Origin: Acidimicrobiaceae bacterium
GTDB taxonomy: Bacteria > Actinomycetota > Acidimicrobiia > Acidimicrobiales > JAUTXP01
Direction: 5' to 3'
Length of the DNA stretch: 45,388 nucleotides
Assembly (NCBI GenBank): GCA_030837965.1
Contig: JAUTXP010000051.1
Coordinates: 85,485 to 130,872, forward strand
Part shown: piece by piece, positions 22,893-30,069 of the stretch
Numbering within the stretch: the first letter of the stretch is position 1
How the letters are laid out: each line of letters begins with the position of its first letter
Translations under genes and position numbers: made by a program
The notes under the pieces: model-generated
The model's database searches: none
The model's input: only the letters and a program-made list of their open reading frames with translations
What the model was told of the DNA's origin: nothing

Positions 22893-23462
22893 TTAGACCT
22901 TTCTCCCTGCGAAGGCGAGAAGCTTGTCGGCGGCGGACGCGTTCGGGGCCGCCGGCTGCTCGGCATCAAACACGCCCGGTGCGCGGAAGTCCGGGGTGAT
23001 GAGCTGGCGACCAATGGCGAGCGCGGTCTCGAGGAGCTCGTCGTCGTCCACCGTCTGGCCGGTCGCCTTGGCAATGTCGAGCGCGTGCGTCATGACATCC
23101 ATCACGGCGATGTTCAGGGCGACGCCCGCCGGCATCTCCCCAAAGGGCAGCTTGACCATCTTCTCCAGGGCCCCCTCACCGCTGAACGCGCGACGCGCCC
23201 GGTCGGAAGCCGTGTGGAACGCGCCCTTGTAGTCATTACCGAGGTTGTCGCCGCCCATCAGCTCCCCAAGGCGGCTATCGGGGACAGAACCCTGCTCGAC
23301 GCACTCTGCGAACATCGTCGCCCCGCCGACCACGTGATTGATCACGTCACGCACCGTCCATTCCGTGCAGGGCGTGGCGTTGCCCAACTCGGGCGGGTCG
23401 ACGTTGTCGACGACCGCCCCTGCGCAATCGAGCACCTTCTCCATCGTCGGCAGCAGATCCAT
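22893..23462 (-). CDS. TIGR03086 family (maleylpyruvate isomerase-like, DinB-fold) protein
   Basis: A 189-residue helical protein of the actinobacterial TIGR03086 group. It begins MDLLPTMEKVLDCAGAVVDN and carries TPCTEWTVRDVINHVVGGAT (about 30-49), where the His is one metal ligand of the four-helix bundle. MDVMTHALDIAKATGQ (about 120-135) holds the second His. The metal-binding MDMPI N-terminal fold is used by mycothiol-dependent enzymes, but most TIGR03086 proteins have no proven function. ATG 23462 is preceded by GAGGGTGACCC. It is the last protein gene of the island, transcribed away from tRNA-Glu. Confidence 0.85.
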   Translation of the reverse strand: MDLLPTMEKVLDCAGAVVDNVDPPELGNATPCTEWTVRDVINHVVGGATMFAECVEQGSVPDSRLGELMGGDNLGNDYKGAFHTASDRARRAFSGEGALEKMVKLPFGEMPAGVALNIAVMDVMTHALDIAKATGQTVDDDELLETALAIGRQLITPDFRAPGVFDAEQPAAPNASAADKLLAFAGRKV

Positions 23463-23797
23463 GGGTCACCCTCCGAGTCGCTTGTGCTGAGTTCTACTCG
23501 AAGTTCGCCTTCGAAGCACCGCAGTCACGCGGGGAACGAGCCCCACAGTCAAAGTGCGCCGACTTCCTTCGACGCGCCTGGTCGCCACCCATACGCCTGA
23601 CGGCTACGTCCCATCGCATGGCGTAACAAGTACGTCCGAAGCCGGACTGCAAGAGGTCACGACAGCAGTTGGGCAGAGAGGCGGGTACGTCAAGCGGGAC
23701 ACTGAAGGTGCACGGATCACCTCGCCGCCGCTGGCTGACCCGAACGGGCGCCGCCCAGGGCGCACGCGCGGGGGTGTTCGAACAATGACACTATCGG
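23463..23797. other. Gap between island and tRNA-Glu
   Basis: These 335 bp hold no convincing gene. A plus-strand frame crosses into the tRNA gene and is discounted. GGGGGTGTTCGAACA (23771-23785), close to the tRNA 3' end, shares GGGTGTTCG with the inverse of the island repeat. This is where an integration boundary would be expected. Confidence 0.4.
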
Positions 23798-23870
23798 CAG
23801 TCCCAACGGGATTCGAACCCGTGTCTCAACCTTGAGAGGGTTGTGTCCTAGGCCTCTAGACGATGGGACC
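23798..23870 (-). tRNA. tRNA-Glu (CTC)
   Basis: The 73-nt cloverleaf is read on the minus strand. The acceptor stem GGTCCCA pairs with TGGGACT (first pair G-U). The D arm has CTAGAGGCCTAGGAC. The anticodon loop is CTCTCAA with anticodon CTC, and the T arm is ACGGG TTCGAAT CCCGT. The discriminator is G and CCA is not encoded. The opening GTCCCATCGTCTAG resembles bacterial tRNA-Glu. Its 3' end faces the accessory island, a common site for integration of mobile DNA. Confidence 0.95.
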
Positions 23871-23963
23871 GGGAGCGGGAGGCCCGCGTTGACCGAGGCG
23901 TCAGGGTAGCAAACGCCGCCCGCGCCACCCCATCCCATCCCGCCTCCGGCCAACCCCGCCGGA

Positions 23964-24006
23964 CTGGAGGACATGGGCTGCGGAAACCGCAGGGTATGTC
24001 CTCCAG
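23964..24006. repeat. GGAGGACAT hairpin element, copy 4
   Basis: The outer 11-bp stem CTGGAGGACAT (23964-23974) pairs with ATGTCCTCCAG (23996-24006). An internal loop GGG/GGT leads to a different inner stem, CTGCGG (23978-23983) with CCGCAG (23987-23992), closed by AAA. It lies between the msrB 3' side and tRNA-Glu. The inner stem sequence differs from all other copies while remaining paired. Confidence 0.85.
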
Positions 24007-24056
24007 ACGGGTCCGGGTCCAGGCCGGCGCCGGGGCGGGGGCCGGTGTCGGGACGA

Positions 24057-24142
24057 GCGCCCGCCGGAAGCCAGGTCGGTCGGGCGCCCGCCCGGAACCA
24101 AGCCAGATCGGGCGCCCGCCGGAAGCCCAGCCGGGTCGGTCC
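24057..24142. repeat. Imperfect tandem repeat, about three units of 26-32 bp
   Basis: GCGCCCGCCGGAAGCCAGGT (from 24057), GGCGCCCGCCCGGAACCAAG (from 24083) and GGCGCCCGCCGGAAGCCCAG (from 24111) follow one another, each continuing with a CGG-rich end. The array is non-coding and lies just past the msrB stop. Confidence 0.65.
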
Positions 24143-24164
24143 GGCAATCGACCGGAAAGCCGTG

Positions 24165-24548
24165 TCAGTCGCGGGGGTGCAGGTCCAACGCCAGCGAGTT
24201 GATGCAGTAACGCTGGCCCGTGGGCCCGGGGCCGTCGTCGAAGACGTGGCCGAGGTGGCCCCGGCAACGTCGGCACACCACCTCGGTCCGCGTCATTCCG
24301 TGCGAGCGGTCCTCGACCGTCTCGACCGCCTCCGCCACCGCGGGCTCGGTGAAGCTGGGCCAGCCCGAGCCGGACTCGAACTTGGTGGCCGCGTCGAACA
24401 GTACGGCTCCGCAGCCCGCGCAGCAGTAGGTGCCGTCGTCATGGGCGTCGACGTACTTGCCCGTCCATGGCCGCTCGGTCGCCTTCTCCCTGAGCACGGC
24501 GTACTGCTCAGGCGTCAACTCGGCCCGCCACTCGTCGTCCGTCTTCAT
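24165..24548 (-). CDS. msrB: Peptide-methionine (R)-S-oxide reductase MsrB
   Basis: 127 residues, the normal length for MsrB, which reduces the R form of methionine sulfoxide in proteins using thioredoxin. The zinc site is formed by two pairs of Cys: [10 protein letters not shown] (about 42-47) and [12 protein letters not shown] (about 91-94). The catalytic Cys is in [10 protein letters not shown] (about residue 115). [14 protein letters not shown] is the substrate-binding loop. No signal peptide is present, so it acts in the cytoplasm. ATG 24548 gives the usual start [16 protein letters not shown] hairpin element and a tandem repeat lie downstream. Confidence 0.95.
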   Translation of the reverse strand: MKTDDEWRAELTPEQYAVLREKATERPWTGKYVDAHDDGTYCCAGCGAVLFDAATKFESGSGWPSFTEPAVAEAVETVEDRSHGMTRTEVVCRRCRGHLGHVFDDGPGPTGQRYCINSLALDLHPRD

Positions 24549-24632
24549 GGTCCCAGCTTCGCACGCGCCCGGAGCAAGCCGCGCTGCGCAGAAGCGCACG
24601 ACCCGCGGACGCTTCGCGCTCAGGCGCTTCGG

Positions 24633-25457
24633 CTACCAGTTGAACCCGGCCGGATACGTCACCGACGCCAGAACCTGTTGGCCCGCCGGATTCGGGTGGA
24701 AGTAGTCCCACGTACTGACCTGGCTGAGCACGAACTGGTAGTTGAACACCGCGTTCCCGTCGAACTTGCAGTTGGCGCCGTAGGCCGTGCACGCCTGCGC
24801 GAGCTGGGTGTTGAAGTCGACGACCCGCTGACGCACGCGGGCCCGGCGGTCGACGTCGGCCTGGGCCGTCGACTGCGGGTTGGCGAGCATCGACTGGCAG
24901 ATCTTGAACCCGCTCCACGCACTGCGGGCCGACGAGTTGTCCTTGCCGATGAACCACAGGCGCTGGACGTCGGGCACGCTGGCGATGAACACAGCCGCGT
25001 TGGGCAGACCCGACTTGATGGTGTTCAACGCCGCGTCCAACTGACTGCGGTACGTCGACACCGCGGTCATGGTCGACTCGGACGACGTGCACGCGTCGTT
25101 GGCGCCCATGAGGATGGTCACGTACTCGACGCCTTGACCGACGGCAGTCTGAGCCTGGCCGTTGAGGTCGGCCATCTTGGCGCCGGTCACCGCGTCGTTC
25201 AGGTTGTGGCCCGCGATCGCCGCGTTCTTGGCGTTGATCCGCAGGTAGTGAGAATTGACGCTGGCGTAATCGCCGGTCGACCACGAGCGGGCCGTGCAGT
25301 CCGCAAACCAGCCGCAGGCGTTGAAGCCGCGCGTGATGGAGTCGCCCAACGACGCCATCGAGTTGGGGATGGGCGGCACCGCCCCCGCGGGCGAGGGCAT
25401 GGCCAGCACGCCAACCATGGTGATGACAGCGGCCAGGCCGCAGAGAAGTCGTCGCAT
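24633..25457 (-). CDS. Secreted SGNH/GDSL-family hydrolase
   Basis: 274 residues with a Sec signal (MRRLLCGLAAVITMVGVLAM, cleaved near AGAVPP). The SGNH blocks are all visible: the nucleophile Ser in SLGDSITRG (about 38-46), the Gly of block II near the NAAIAGHNLND segment, the Asn in LMGANDACTS (about 117-126), and the catalytic Asp-x-x-His in WDYFHPNPAGQ near residue 250. The enzyme probably hydrolyses an ester in lipids or polysaccharide outside the cell. Paired Cys (CGWFADC, ACTAYGANC) suggest extracellular disulfides. ATG 25457 has GGGAG five bases upstream. Confidence 0.9.
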   Translation of the reverse strand: MRRLLCGLAAVITMVGVLAMPSPAGAVPPIPNSMASLGDSITRGFNACGWFADCTARSWSTGDYASVNSHYLRINAKNAAIAGHNLNDAVTGAKMADLNGQAQTAVGQGVEYVTILMGANDACTSSESTMTAVSTYRSQLDAALNTIKSGLPNAAVFIASVPDVQRLWFIGKDNSSARSAWSGFKICQSMLANPQSTAQADVDRRARVRQRVVDFNTQLAQACTAYGANCKFDGNAVFNYQFVLSQVSTWDYFHPNPAGQQVLASVTYPAGFNW

Positions 25458-25754
25458 GATGCTCCCAACTGTCGTGGCGGTTCCGCCTGCCGCCTGGCAG
25501 AGAGCGCCCCGCCGCGGAACATCGGAGCGGTCAGGCGAGCGGAACGGACGACTTCGGGCCGGACACGGGCACGGTAAGACGAGGGTCAGCCGCAAGCAAC
25601 GAAAACCCCCTCATCGGGGGGTCGATTTCTCGACGAGCGACGGGCACGACTGCGTCGACGAACGACCTCGACCGACTCGACCGGCTCGGTCGGGCTGCGC
25701 CTCCCGCGCCCTCCACAGCACGCCGGCTGCGGAGAACGCGAGGAGCGATCAGCG
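25458..25754. other. Gap between SGNH hydrolase gene and tRNA-Gln
   Basis: About 300 bp without a gene. It contains the terminator at 25602-25625 and presumably the promoter of the minus-strand SGNH gene. No other signal is seen. Confidence 0.5.
25602..25625 (-). terminator. Intrinsic terminator after tRNA-Gln
   Basis: On the minus strand the sequence reads ACCCCCCGATGAGGGGGTTTT: a five- to six-pair G-C stem with a GATGA loop, followed by a short T run. It lies about 130 nt past the 3' end of tRNA-Gln and would end that transcript. Confidence 0.65.
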
Positions 25755-25826
25755 CTCGGGGGGGAGGACTCGAACCCCCAATGACAGGGCCAGAACCTGT
25801 TGTGTTGCCGATTACACCACCCCCGA
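25755..25826 (-). tRNA. tRNA-Gln (CTG)
   Basis: A 72-nt cloverleaf on the minus strand. The acceptor stem TCGGGGG pairs with CCCCCGA. The D arm contains GGTGTAATCGGCAACAC, the anticodon stem ACAGG/CCTGT holds loop TTCTGGC with anticodon CTG, and the T arm is GGGGG TTCGAGT CCTCC with one G-U pair. The discriminator is G and CCA is not encoded. It lies between gltX/YdcF and a terminator, two kilobases from tRNA-Glu. Confidence 0.95.
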
Positions 25827-25838
25827 ATGGGCGAGTGG

Positions 25839-26495
25839 TCAGTGTAGCCAGTCGACCGAGACGGCCGACACGTTGCGCACCCGCCGGTCGATCCCGGCCA
25901 CCCGCCGGAACCCGATGACCCGCCCCAAGGCCACGGCCACCGTCTCCTTGGCCAGATACGGCAGCTTCCCCATCCCGTGGATGGGCGATGCGCGGGCAGG
26001 CGACGTGTACGCGGTCAGCCCCAGTTCGTCGGCCATGGCGCGGATGCGCAAGGCATGGAACCCGTCCGACACCAGGATCACCCGACTGACATGCCGTCGC
26101 TTCAAGAACGCGGTGGCCGACGCCAGCGACTGCCACGAGTTGCGGCCCGACACCTCTCGCAGGATGGCCGAGTCCGGCACCCCGCGACCCACCAAGTACT
26201 CGGCCGACGCCCTCGCCTCGGTGTAGCCCGACGTGTCGTTGGGCAGCCTGCCGCCGGTCACCACCAACGTGTCGGCGTAGCCCTTGCGGTACAACGCAAC
26301 GGCATGGTCGAGCCGGGCCCGCAACACCGGCGACGGCTTGCCCTGATACTGCGCGGCGCCGAACACGACGATGGCCTGGGCCCGCCTGGCCTCGTCACGC
26401 CGAGACACCGTCCACACCTGCACGAAGGTGACGGCCAGATAGGCCAGCACCGCCATCACAGCCAATGCGGCCAAACGGATGCCCCAGCGCAACAC
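25839..26495 (-). CDS. YdcF family (DUF218) membrane-anchored protein
   Basis: 218 residues. One N-terminal hydrophobic segment (about 5-27) anchors a DUF218 domain. Typical motifs are AIVVFGAAQYQGKPSPVLRA (about 40-60), ADTLVVTGGRLPND, EARASAEYLVGRGVP, EVSGRNSWQSLAS (the Glu-(x)n-N/S-T motif in altered form), VILVSDGFHALR and the late SPIHGM. YdcF/SanA-like proteins take part in envelope processes or vancomycin-related barrier function; the biochemical activity is unknown. GTG 26495 places the membrane helix at the very start. It is 37 bp after the gltX stop and probably in the same transcript. Confidence 0.87.
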   Translation of the reverse strand: MLRWGIRLAALAVMAVLAYLAVTFVQVWTVSRRDEARRAQAIVVFGAAQYQGKPSPVLRARLDHAVALYRKGYADTLVVTGGRLPNDTSGYTEARASAEYLVGRGVPDSAILREVSGRNSWQSLASATAFLKRRHVSRVILVSDGFHALRIRAMADELGLTAYTSPARASPIHGMGKLPYLAKETVAVALGRVIGFRRVAGIDRRVRNVSAVSVDWLH

Positions 26496-26531
26496 GGTCC
26501 GAAGAGTCCGAAACTCGGGCCGACGCGCCGA

Positions 26532-27941
26532 CTACGGCGCCAGCCGGGCGCGGGCTGCGACCAACCGGGACAGCACTCGCTCCCGGCCGAGCAAGGCCAG
26601 CGACTCGAATAGAGGCGGGCCCACCGCCTTGCCGGTGACGGCCACGCGGATGGGCGCCTGGGCCTTGGCCAGCCCCAGGCCGCGGCGTTCGGCGATGGCC
26701 CCGGTGGCCTCGTGCAGCGCGGCTGCGTCCCACGCGCACGACCCGTAGTCGGACAGCGCGTCCTCCAGGATGGGCCCGGCCACATCGGCCCGCTTGGCCA
26801 TGTGCTTCTCCCAGTCCCGCTCGTCGAGCACAGGCGGCTCGACGAAGAAGAAGTCGACCATGCCGGGCACGTCGGCCAGGGTGTGGGCCCGCTCCTGCAC
26901 CAGCGGGGCAATGGCCTCGAACACCGACCGCTCCCACGCCAGACCGGCCTTGTCCAAGAAGGGCGCCGACTGCTCCACGAACGCGGACGGCGACAGCGCG
27001 GCGATGTAGTGCTGGTTGAAGTGCAGCAGCTTCTTCTGGTCGAAGAAGGCAGGCGACGAGTTCACATCCTCCAGCCGGAACTCGGCCGTCAACTCCTCCA
27101 TGCTGAGGAACTCGCGGTCGCCGCCCGGGCCCCATCCCAACAGGGCCAGGTAGTTGACCATGGCCTCGGGCAGGTAGCCCTCGTCGCGGTACAGCTCAAG
27201 CTCCACCTTGTCCTCGGGCCTGCGCTTGGAGAGCTTGCGCCGCTTCTCGTTGACCAGCACCGGCAGGTGGGCGAACACCGGCTCGGGCAGGCCGCCGCCG
27301 CCGAGGGCCCGCCACAACAACAGGTACTTGGGCGTGTTGGGCAGATGCTCCTCGCCCCGCACCACATGGGTGACCCGGTTGTCGACGTCGTCCACCACGT
27401 TGGCCAGTATGAACAGCGCGCCTCCATTGCCCCGGACCAACGGGAAGTCCTCGATGGACGAGTGCTCGAAGGTGGGCTCGCCTCGCACCAGATCGTGCAC
27501 CACGACGGCGCCGTCGTCGGGCACGCGGAACCGCAGGGCCCGGCCCGGTCCCTGGGTCAAACCGCGGTCCCGGCAGAAGCGGTCGTATCCCTTGTTCTGA
27601 TCACCGGTGCGGGCCACCACGTCGTCGCGCGTGCAGTCGCAGTAGTAGGCCAGGCCGTCGGCGAACAGCTTCCCGGCCGCGTCGGCATACAGCTCGGTGC
27701 GCTCCGACTGTCGGTACTGCTCGTCCCAGTCCAGCCCCAGCCAACGCAGCGAGTCGTAGATGCCGTCGACCCACTCCTCCCGGTTGCGCTCGGCGTCGGT
27801 GTCCTCGATGCGCAGGATGAAGGTTCCGCCGGTGTGCCGAGCGACCAGCCAGTTGTAGAGGGCAGAACGGGCGCCGCCCACATGCAAAAAACCAGTAGGC
27901 GAAGGGGAGAACCGCAGCCGCGGCGCGGCCGCGTCCGTCAT
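26532..27941 (-). CDS. gltX: Glutamate-tRNA ligase
   Basis: 469 residues, the usual length of bacterial GluRS. The class I signatures are PSPTGFLHVGGARSALYNW (HIGH-type, about 13-31) and the KMSKR-type RRKLSKRRPED (about 236-246). The zinc-type insertion is represented by YYCDCTRDDV and RFCRDRG. LRIEDTDAERN and VVRGEEHLPNTPK bind glutamate and the tRNA acceptor end. The enzyme charges tRNA-Glu; in bacteria lacking GlnRS it also mischarges tRNA-Gln for later amidation by GatCAB. Both matching tRNA genes lie within 4 kb. The start ATG overlaps the stop of the acyl-CoA dehydrogenase gene (27938-27941). Confidence 0.96.
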   Translation of the reverse strand: MTDAAAPRLRFSPSPTGFLHVGGARSALYNWLVARHTGGTFILRIEDTDAERNREEWVDGIYDSLRWLGLDWDEQYRQSERTELYADAAGKLFADGLAYYCDCTRDDVVARTGDQNKGYDRFCRDRGLTQGPGRALRFRVPDDGAVVVHDLVRGEPTFEHSSIEDFPLVRGNGGALFILANVVDDVDNRVTHVVRGEEHLPNTPKYLLLWRALGGGGLPEPVFAHLPVLVNEKRRKLSKRRPEDKVELELYRDEGYLPEAMVNYLALLGWGPGGDREFLSMEELTAEFRLEDVNSSPAFFDQKKLLHFNQHYIAALSPSAFVEQSAPFLDKAGLAWERSVFEAIAPLVQERAHTLADVPGMVDFFFVEPPVLDERDWEKHMAKRADVAGPILEDALSDYGSCAWDAAALHEATGAIAERRGLGLAKAQAPIRVAVTGKAVGPPLFESLALLGRERVLSRLVAARARLAP

Positions 27942-29077
27942 CCGAGCAGTCGCTTGGAGATCACCACACGCTGCACCTGGTTGGTGCCTTCGTAGATCTG
28001 CGTGATCTTGGCGTCGCGCATGAACCGCTCCATCGGGAACTCACGCGTGTAGCCGTACCCGCCCAAGAGCTGCACGCCATTGGTGGTGACCTCCATGGCC
28101 ACGTCCGACGCGAAGCACTTGGCCATGGCCCCGGCCATCGTCAGTTCACCCCGCGGGTCGTCGTCCACCATCGAGCAGGCCCGGTAGACAAGCCCGCGCG
28201 CGGCCTCGGTCTTCATGGCCATGTCGGCCAGCATGAACTGGAGGCCCTGGAACTCGGCGATGGGCTTGCCGAACTGCTTGCGCTCACGCATGTAGCCCGC
28301 GGCGTAGTCGACCGCGCCTTGGGCGATGCCCACGGCCTGGGCGCCGATGGTCGGCCTGCTCCGGTCCAGCGTCCCCATGGCGATGTAGAAGCCCTGTCCC
28401 TCTTCGCCGATGCGGTGGGTGGCGGGCACCCGAACGTCTTCGAGGATGATCTCGCCGGTGGGGCTGCCCCGCACGCCCAGCTTCTTCTCCAGCTTGCCGA
28501 TCTTGACGCCCCAGTCCTTCTCGACCAAGAAGCACGACATGCCGCGGTAGCCCGCCTCGGGGTCGGTCTTGGCGAAGACGGTGTACGTGTTCGACACGCC
28601 CGCGTTGGTGATCCAGTACTTCGTCCCGTTGAGGATGTACGAGTCGCCTTCGCGCACAGCCCGCGTCTTCATCGACGCCACGTCTGACCCTGCATCGGGC
28701 TCCGACAGGCAATAGCTCGCCTGCCATTCCCCGGAAGCGATCTTGGGGAGGTACTCGCGCTTGAGCTCCTCGCTCCCCCACCGCATGACCGGGATCATCC
28801 CGAGCTTGGAGATGAGCATGGTGAGGCTCGTCGACGCGCACACGCGCGACAGCTCCTCGACCATGAGGGCCTGGGTCACGTGGTCGGCCCCGGACCCGCC
28901 GTACTCGACGGGGACGCCGAGGGCAGGAAGCTCCATGGAGACGCAGGCGTGGTAGCTGTCCCACGGGAACTCGGCCGTCTCGTCCACCTCGGCCGCCCGA
29001 GGGGCGATCTTGTCCTCGCAGAACTGGCGCAGCACGGCGCGGAACTCGCGCTGGTCATCGGTCAAAGTGAAGGTCAC
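27938..29077 (-). CDS. Acyl-CoA dehydrogenase
   Basis: 379 residues of the short/medium-chain acyl-CoA dehydrogenase type. The N-terminal helical domain begins FTLTDDQREFRAVLRQFCED. The FAD-contacting stretch YCLSEPDAGSDVASM and WITNAG lie in the beta domain. The C-terminal domain contains RKQFGKPIAEFQGLQF, LLGGYGYTREFPMERFMRDA and the catalytic Glu in IYEGTNQVQR. It introduces the first double bond of beta-oxidation or branched-chain acyl-CoA breakdown, passing electrons to ETF. GTG 29077 fits both the family start and a TACGCT -10 element just upstream. Co-transcribed with gltX by ATGA overlap. Confidence 0.94.
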   Translation of the reverse strand: MTFTLTDDQREFRAVLRQFCEDKIAPRAAEVDETAEFPWDSYHACVSMELPALGVPVEYGGSGADHVTQALMVEELSRVCASTSLTMLISKLGMIPVMRWGSEELKREYLPKIASGEWQASYCLSEPDAGSDVASMKTRAVREGDSYILNGTKYWITNAGVSNTYTVFAKTDPEAGYRGMSCFLVEKDWGVKIGKLEKKLGVRGSPTGEIILEDVRVPATHRIGEEGQGFYIAMGTLDRSRPTIGAQAVGIAQGAVDYAAGYMRERKQFGKPIAEFQGLQFMLADMAMKTEAARGLVYRACSMVDDDPRGELTMAGAMAKCFASDVAMEVTTNGVQLLGGYGYTREFPMERFMRDAKITQIYEGTNQVQRVVISKRLLG

Positions 29078-29083
29078 GACCCC

Positions 29084-29089
29084 AGCGTA
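29084..29089 (-). promoter_or_regulatory. -10 element of the acyl-CoA dehydrogenase gene
   Basis: TACGCT on the minus strand fits TANNNT and ends exactly 6 nt before GTG 29077, implying a leaderless transcript. The same spacing is seen before the genes starting at 1096 and 41159. Confidence 0.4.
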
Positions 29090-29145
29090 GAGCCATGCGC
29101 TCGATCCGCCCTGTCCGGGTTCCGGCGGGTGGGAAGCGGTCGACC

Positions 29146-29554
29146 TCAGGCCGGGTGGGCGGCCAGGTGCTCCAACAACAAGGCGCTCAATCGCTCGGCC
29201 GCCTTCTCGGGGATCCAATGGTCGACGCCTTCCAACACGGCCAGCCGGTACGGGCCTCCACATGGGAGGCGGTGGCCTCGGCGCCGTCGCGTCCGAGCGC
29301 GGCGTCGCCGTCGCTCCACACCAGCACGGTGGGCGAGGTCGAAGGCCACGGCCCGATAACCGGCCTCGGATAACGCCGCCATCTGAGAACGCCACTCACA
29401 ACGACGACTGCGGAAACCCATGGAGGAGCAGCACCAGCCTGCCCTCCGTTGGGCCCGCGGCCCGGCCGCTGAACACGAAGTCGCCGGCGCGCACCTCGAA
29501 CTGCTCCAACGAGGCGAACCACTCGACCGTCGGGGACGAGCCCACGCCGGTCAC
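29146..29554 (-). pseudogene. Decayed alpha/beta hydrolase
   Basis: Pieces of one alpha/beta hydrolase lie in different frames. From GTG 29554: VEWFASLEQFEVRAGDFVFS and LVLLLHGFPQSS, the first strands and oxyanion HGFP motif, ending at a stop. Then, shifted, CEWRSQMAALSEAGYRAVAF, which normally follows directly. Next comes PTVLVWSDGDAALG, the strand carrying the acid residue, and after another shift LEGVDHWIPEKAAERLSALL, containing the catalytic His. The nucleophile-elbow (GxSxGG) region and about 130 or more residues between are missing. An internal deletion plus frameshifts therefore inactivated it. The start overlaps the upstream gene's stop (GTGA), so it was once the last gene of the leuB operon. 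Confidence 0.82.
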
Positions 29555-30069
29555 ACCGCCAACAGTGAGCGCCAGTCCCTCGCCAGCGCGGCGCGCACGT
29601 CGGCCGGAGACAGCCGCAGCGTCGACTCCGGCACTCGATCGACGATCCCGCGCTGGTCCCAGTAGTGGTGAGCCGCGCCTTGGAACAGCGGCTTGCGGAA
29701 CGCGGTCACCTCCGCTGGTGCGTCGTCCAAGAATCCGAAGACGGCAAAGGCGTGTTCGAGGTCGAACACGACCGGCGCCCGCCCGTACAGCGAAGCCCGT
29801 TTCAGGGCCACCCCAAGGCAGCCCGCGACTGCATCCTCGGCGTGCTCGCCGTCGGCCAGCCGCAGCCTGCCGCCCTCGACGAAGGTCCGAGCCAGCTTGA
29901 GGGCGTAGCCCTGGTCGGGACCAGGGGTGCCGAAGCGCTTGCCCGCAGGTCGGGTCGAGCCGTGCATGTCGGCCGGGCGATCGGCAACCCATCGGTCGGG
30001 TGCGGGCATTTGCTCGGTGGCGCGCACCCGGTCGTCGGCATCAAGAGGGACGTACTCAGGCTGTGCCAT
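29551..30069 (-). CDS. Conserved hypothetical protein downstream of cimA
   Basis: 172 residues, no signal peptide or membrane segment. It opens MAQPEYVPLDADDRVRATEQ followed by MPAPDRWVADRPADM and TPGPDQGYALKLAR, then a mixed alpha/beta region with GVALKRASLYGRAPVVFDLE, and ends with a helical LSPADVRAALARDWRSLL. I know similar actinobacterial sequences only as hypothetical proteins and cannot suggest a function. ATG 30069 lies 14 bp inside the end of cimA, the same size of overlap as between ilvE and cimA, so it is translated from the leuB-ilvE-cimA mRNA. Confidence 0.75.
   Translation of the reverse strand: MAQPEYVPLDADDRVRATEQMPAPDRWVADRPADMHGSTRPAGKRFGTPGPDQGYALKLARTFVEGGRLRLADGEHAEDAVAGCLGVALKRASLYGRAPVVFDLEHAFAVFGFLDDAPAEVTAFRKPLFQGAAHHYWDQRGIVDRVPESTLRLSPADVRAALARDWRSLLAV

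Noticed and set aside
23554-23835. Plus-strand frame running into tRNA-Glu
   Set aside because: It ends inside a clear tRNA gene on the other strand and has no protein-like features.
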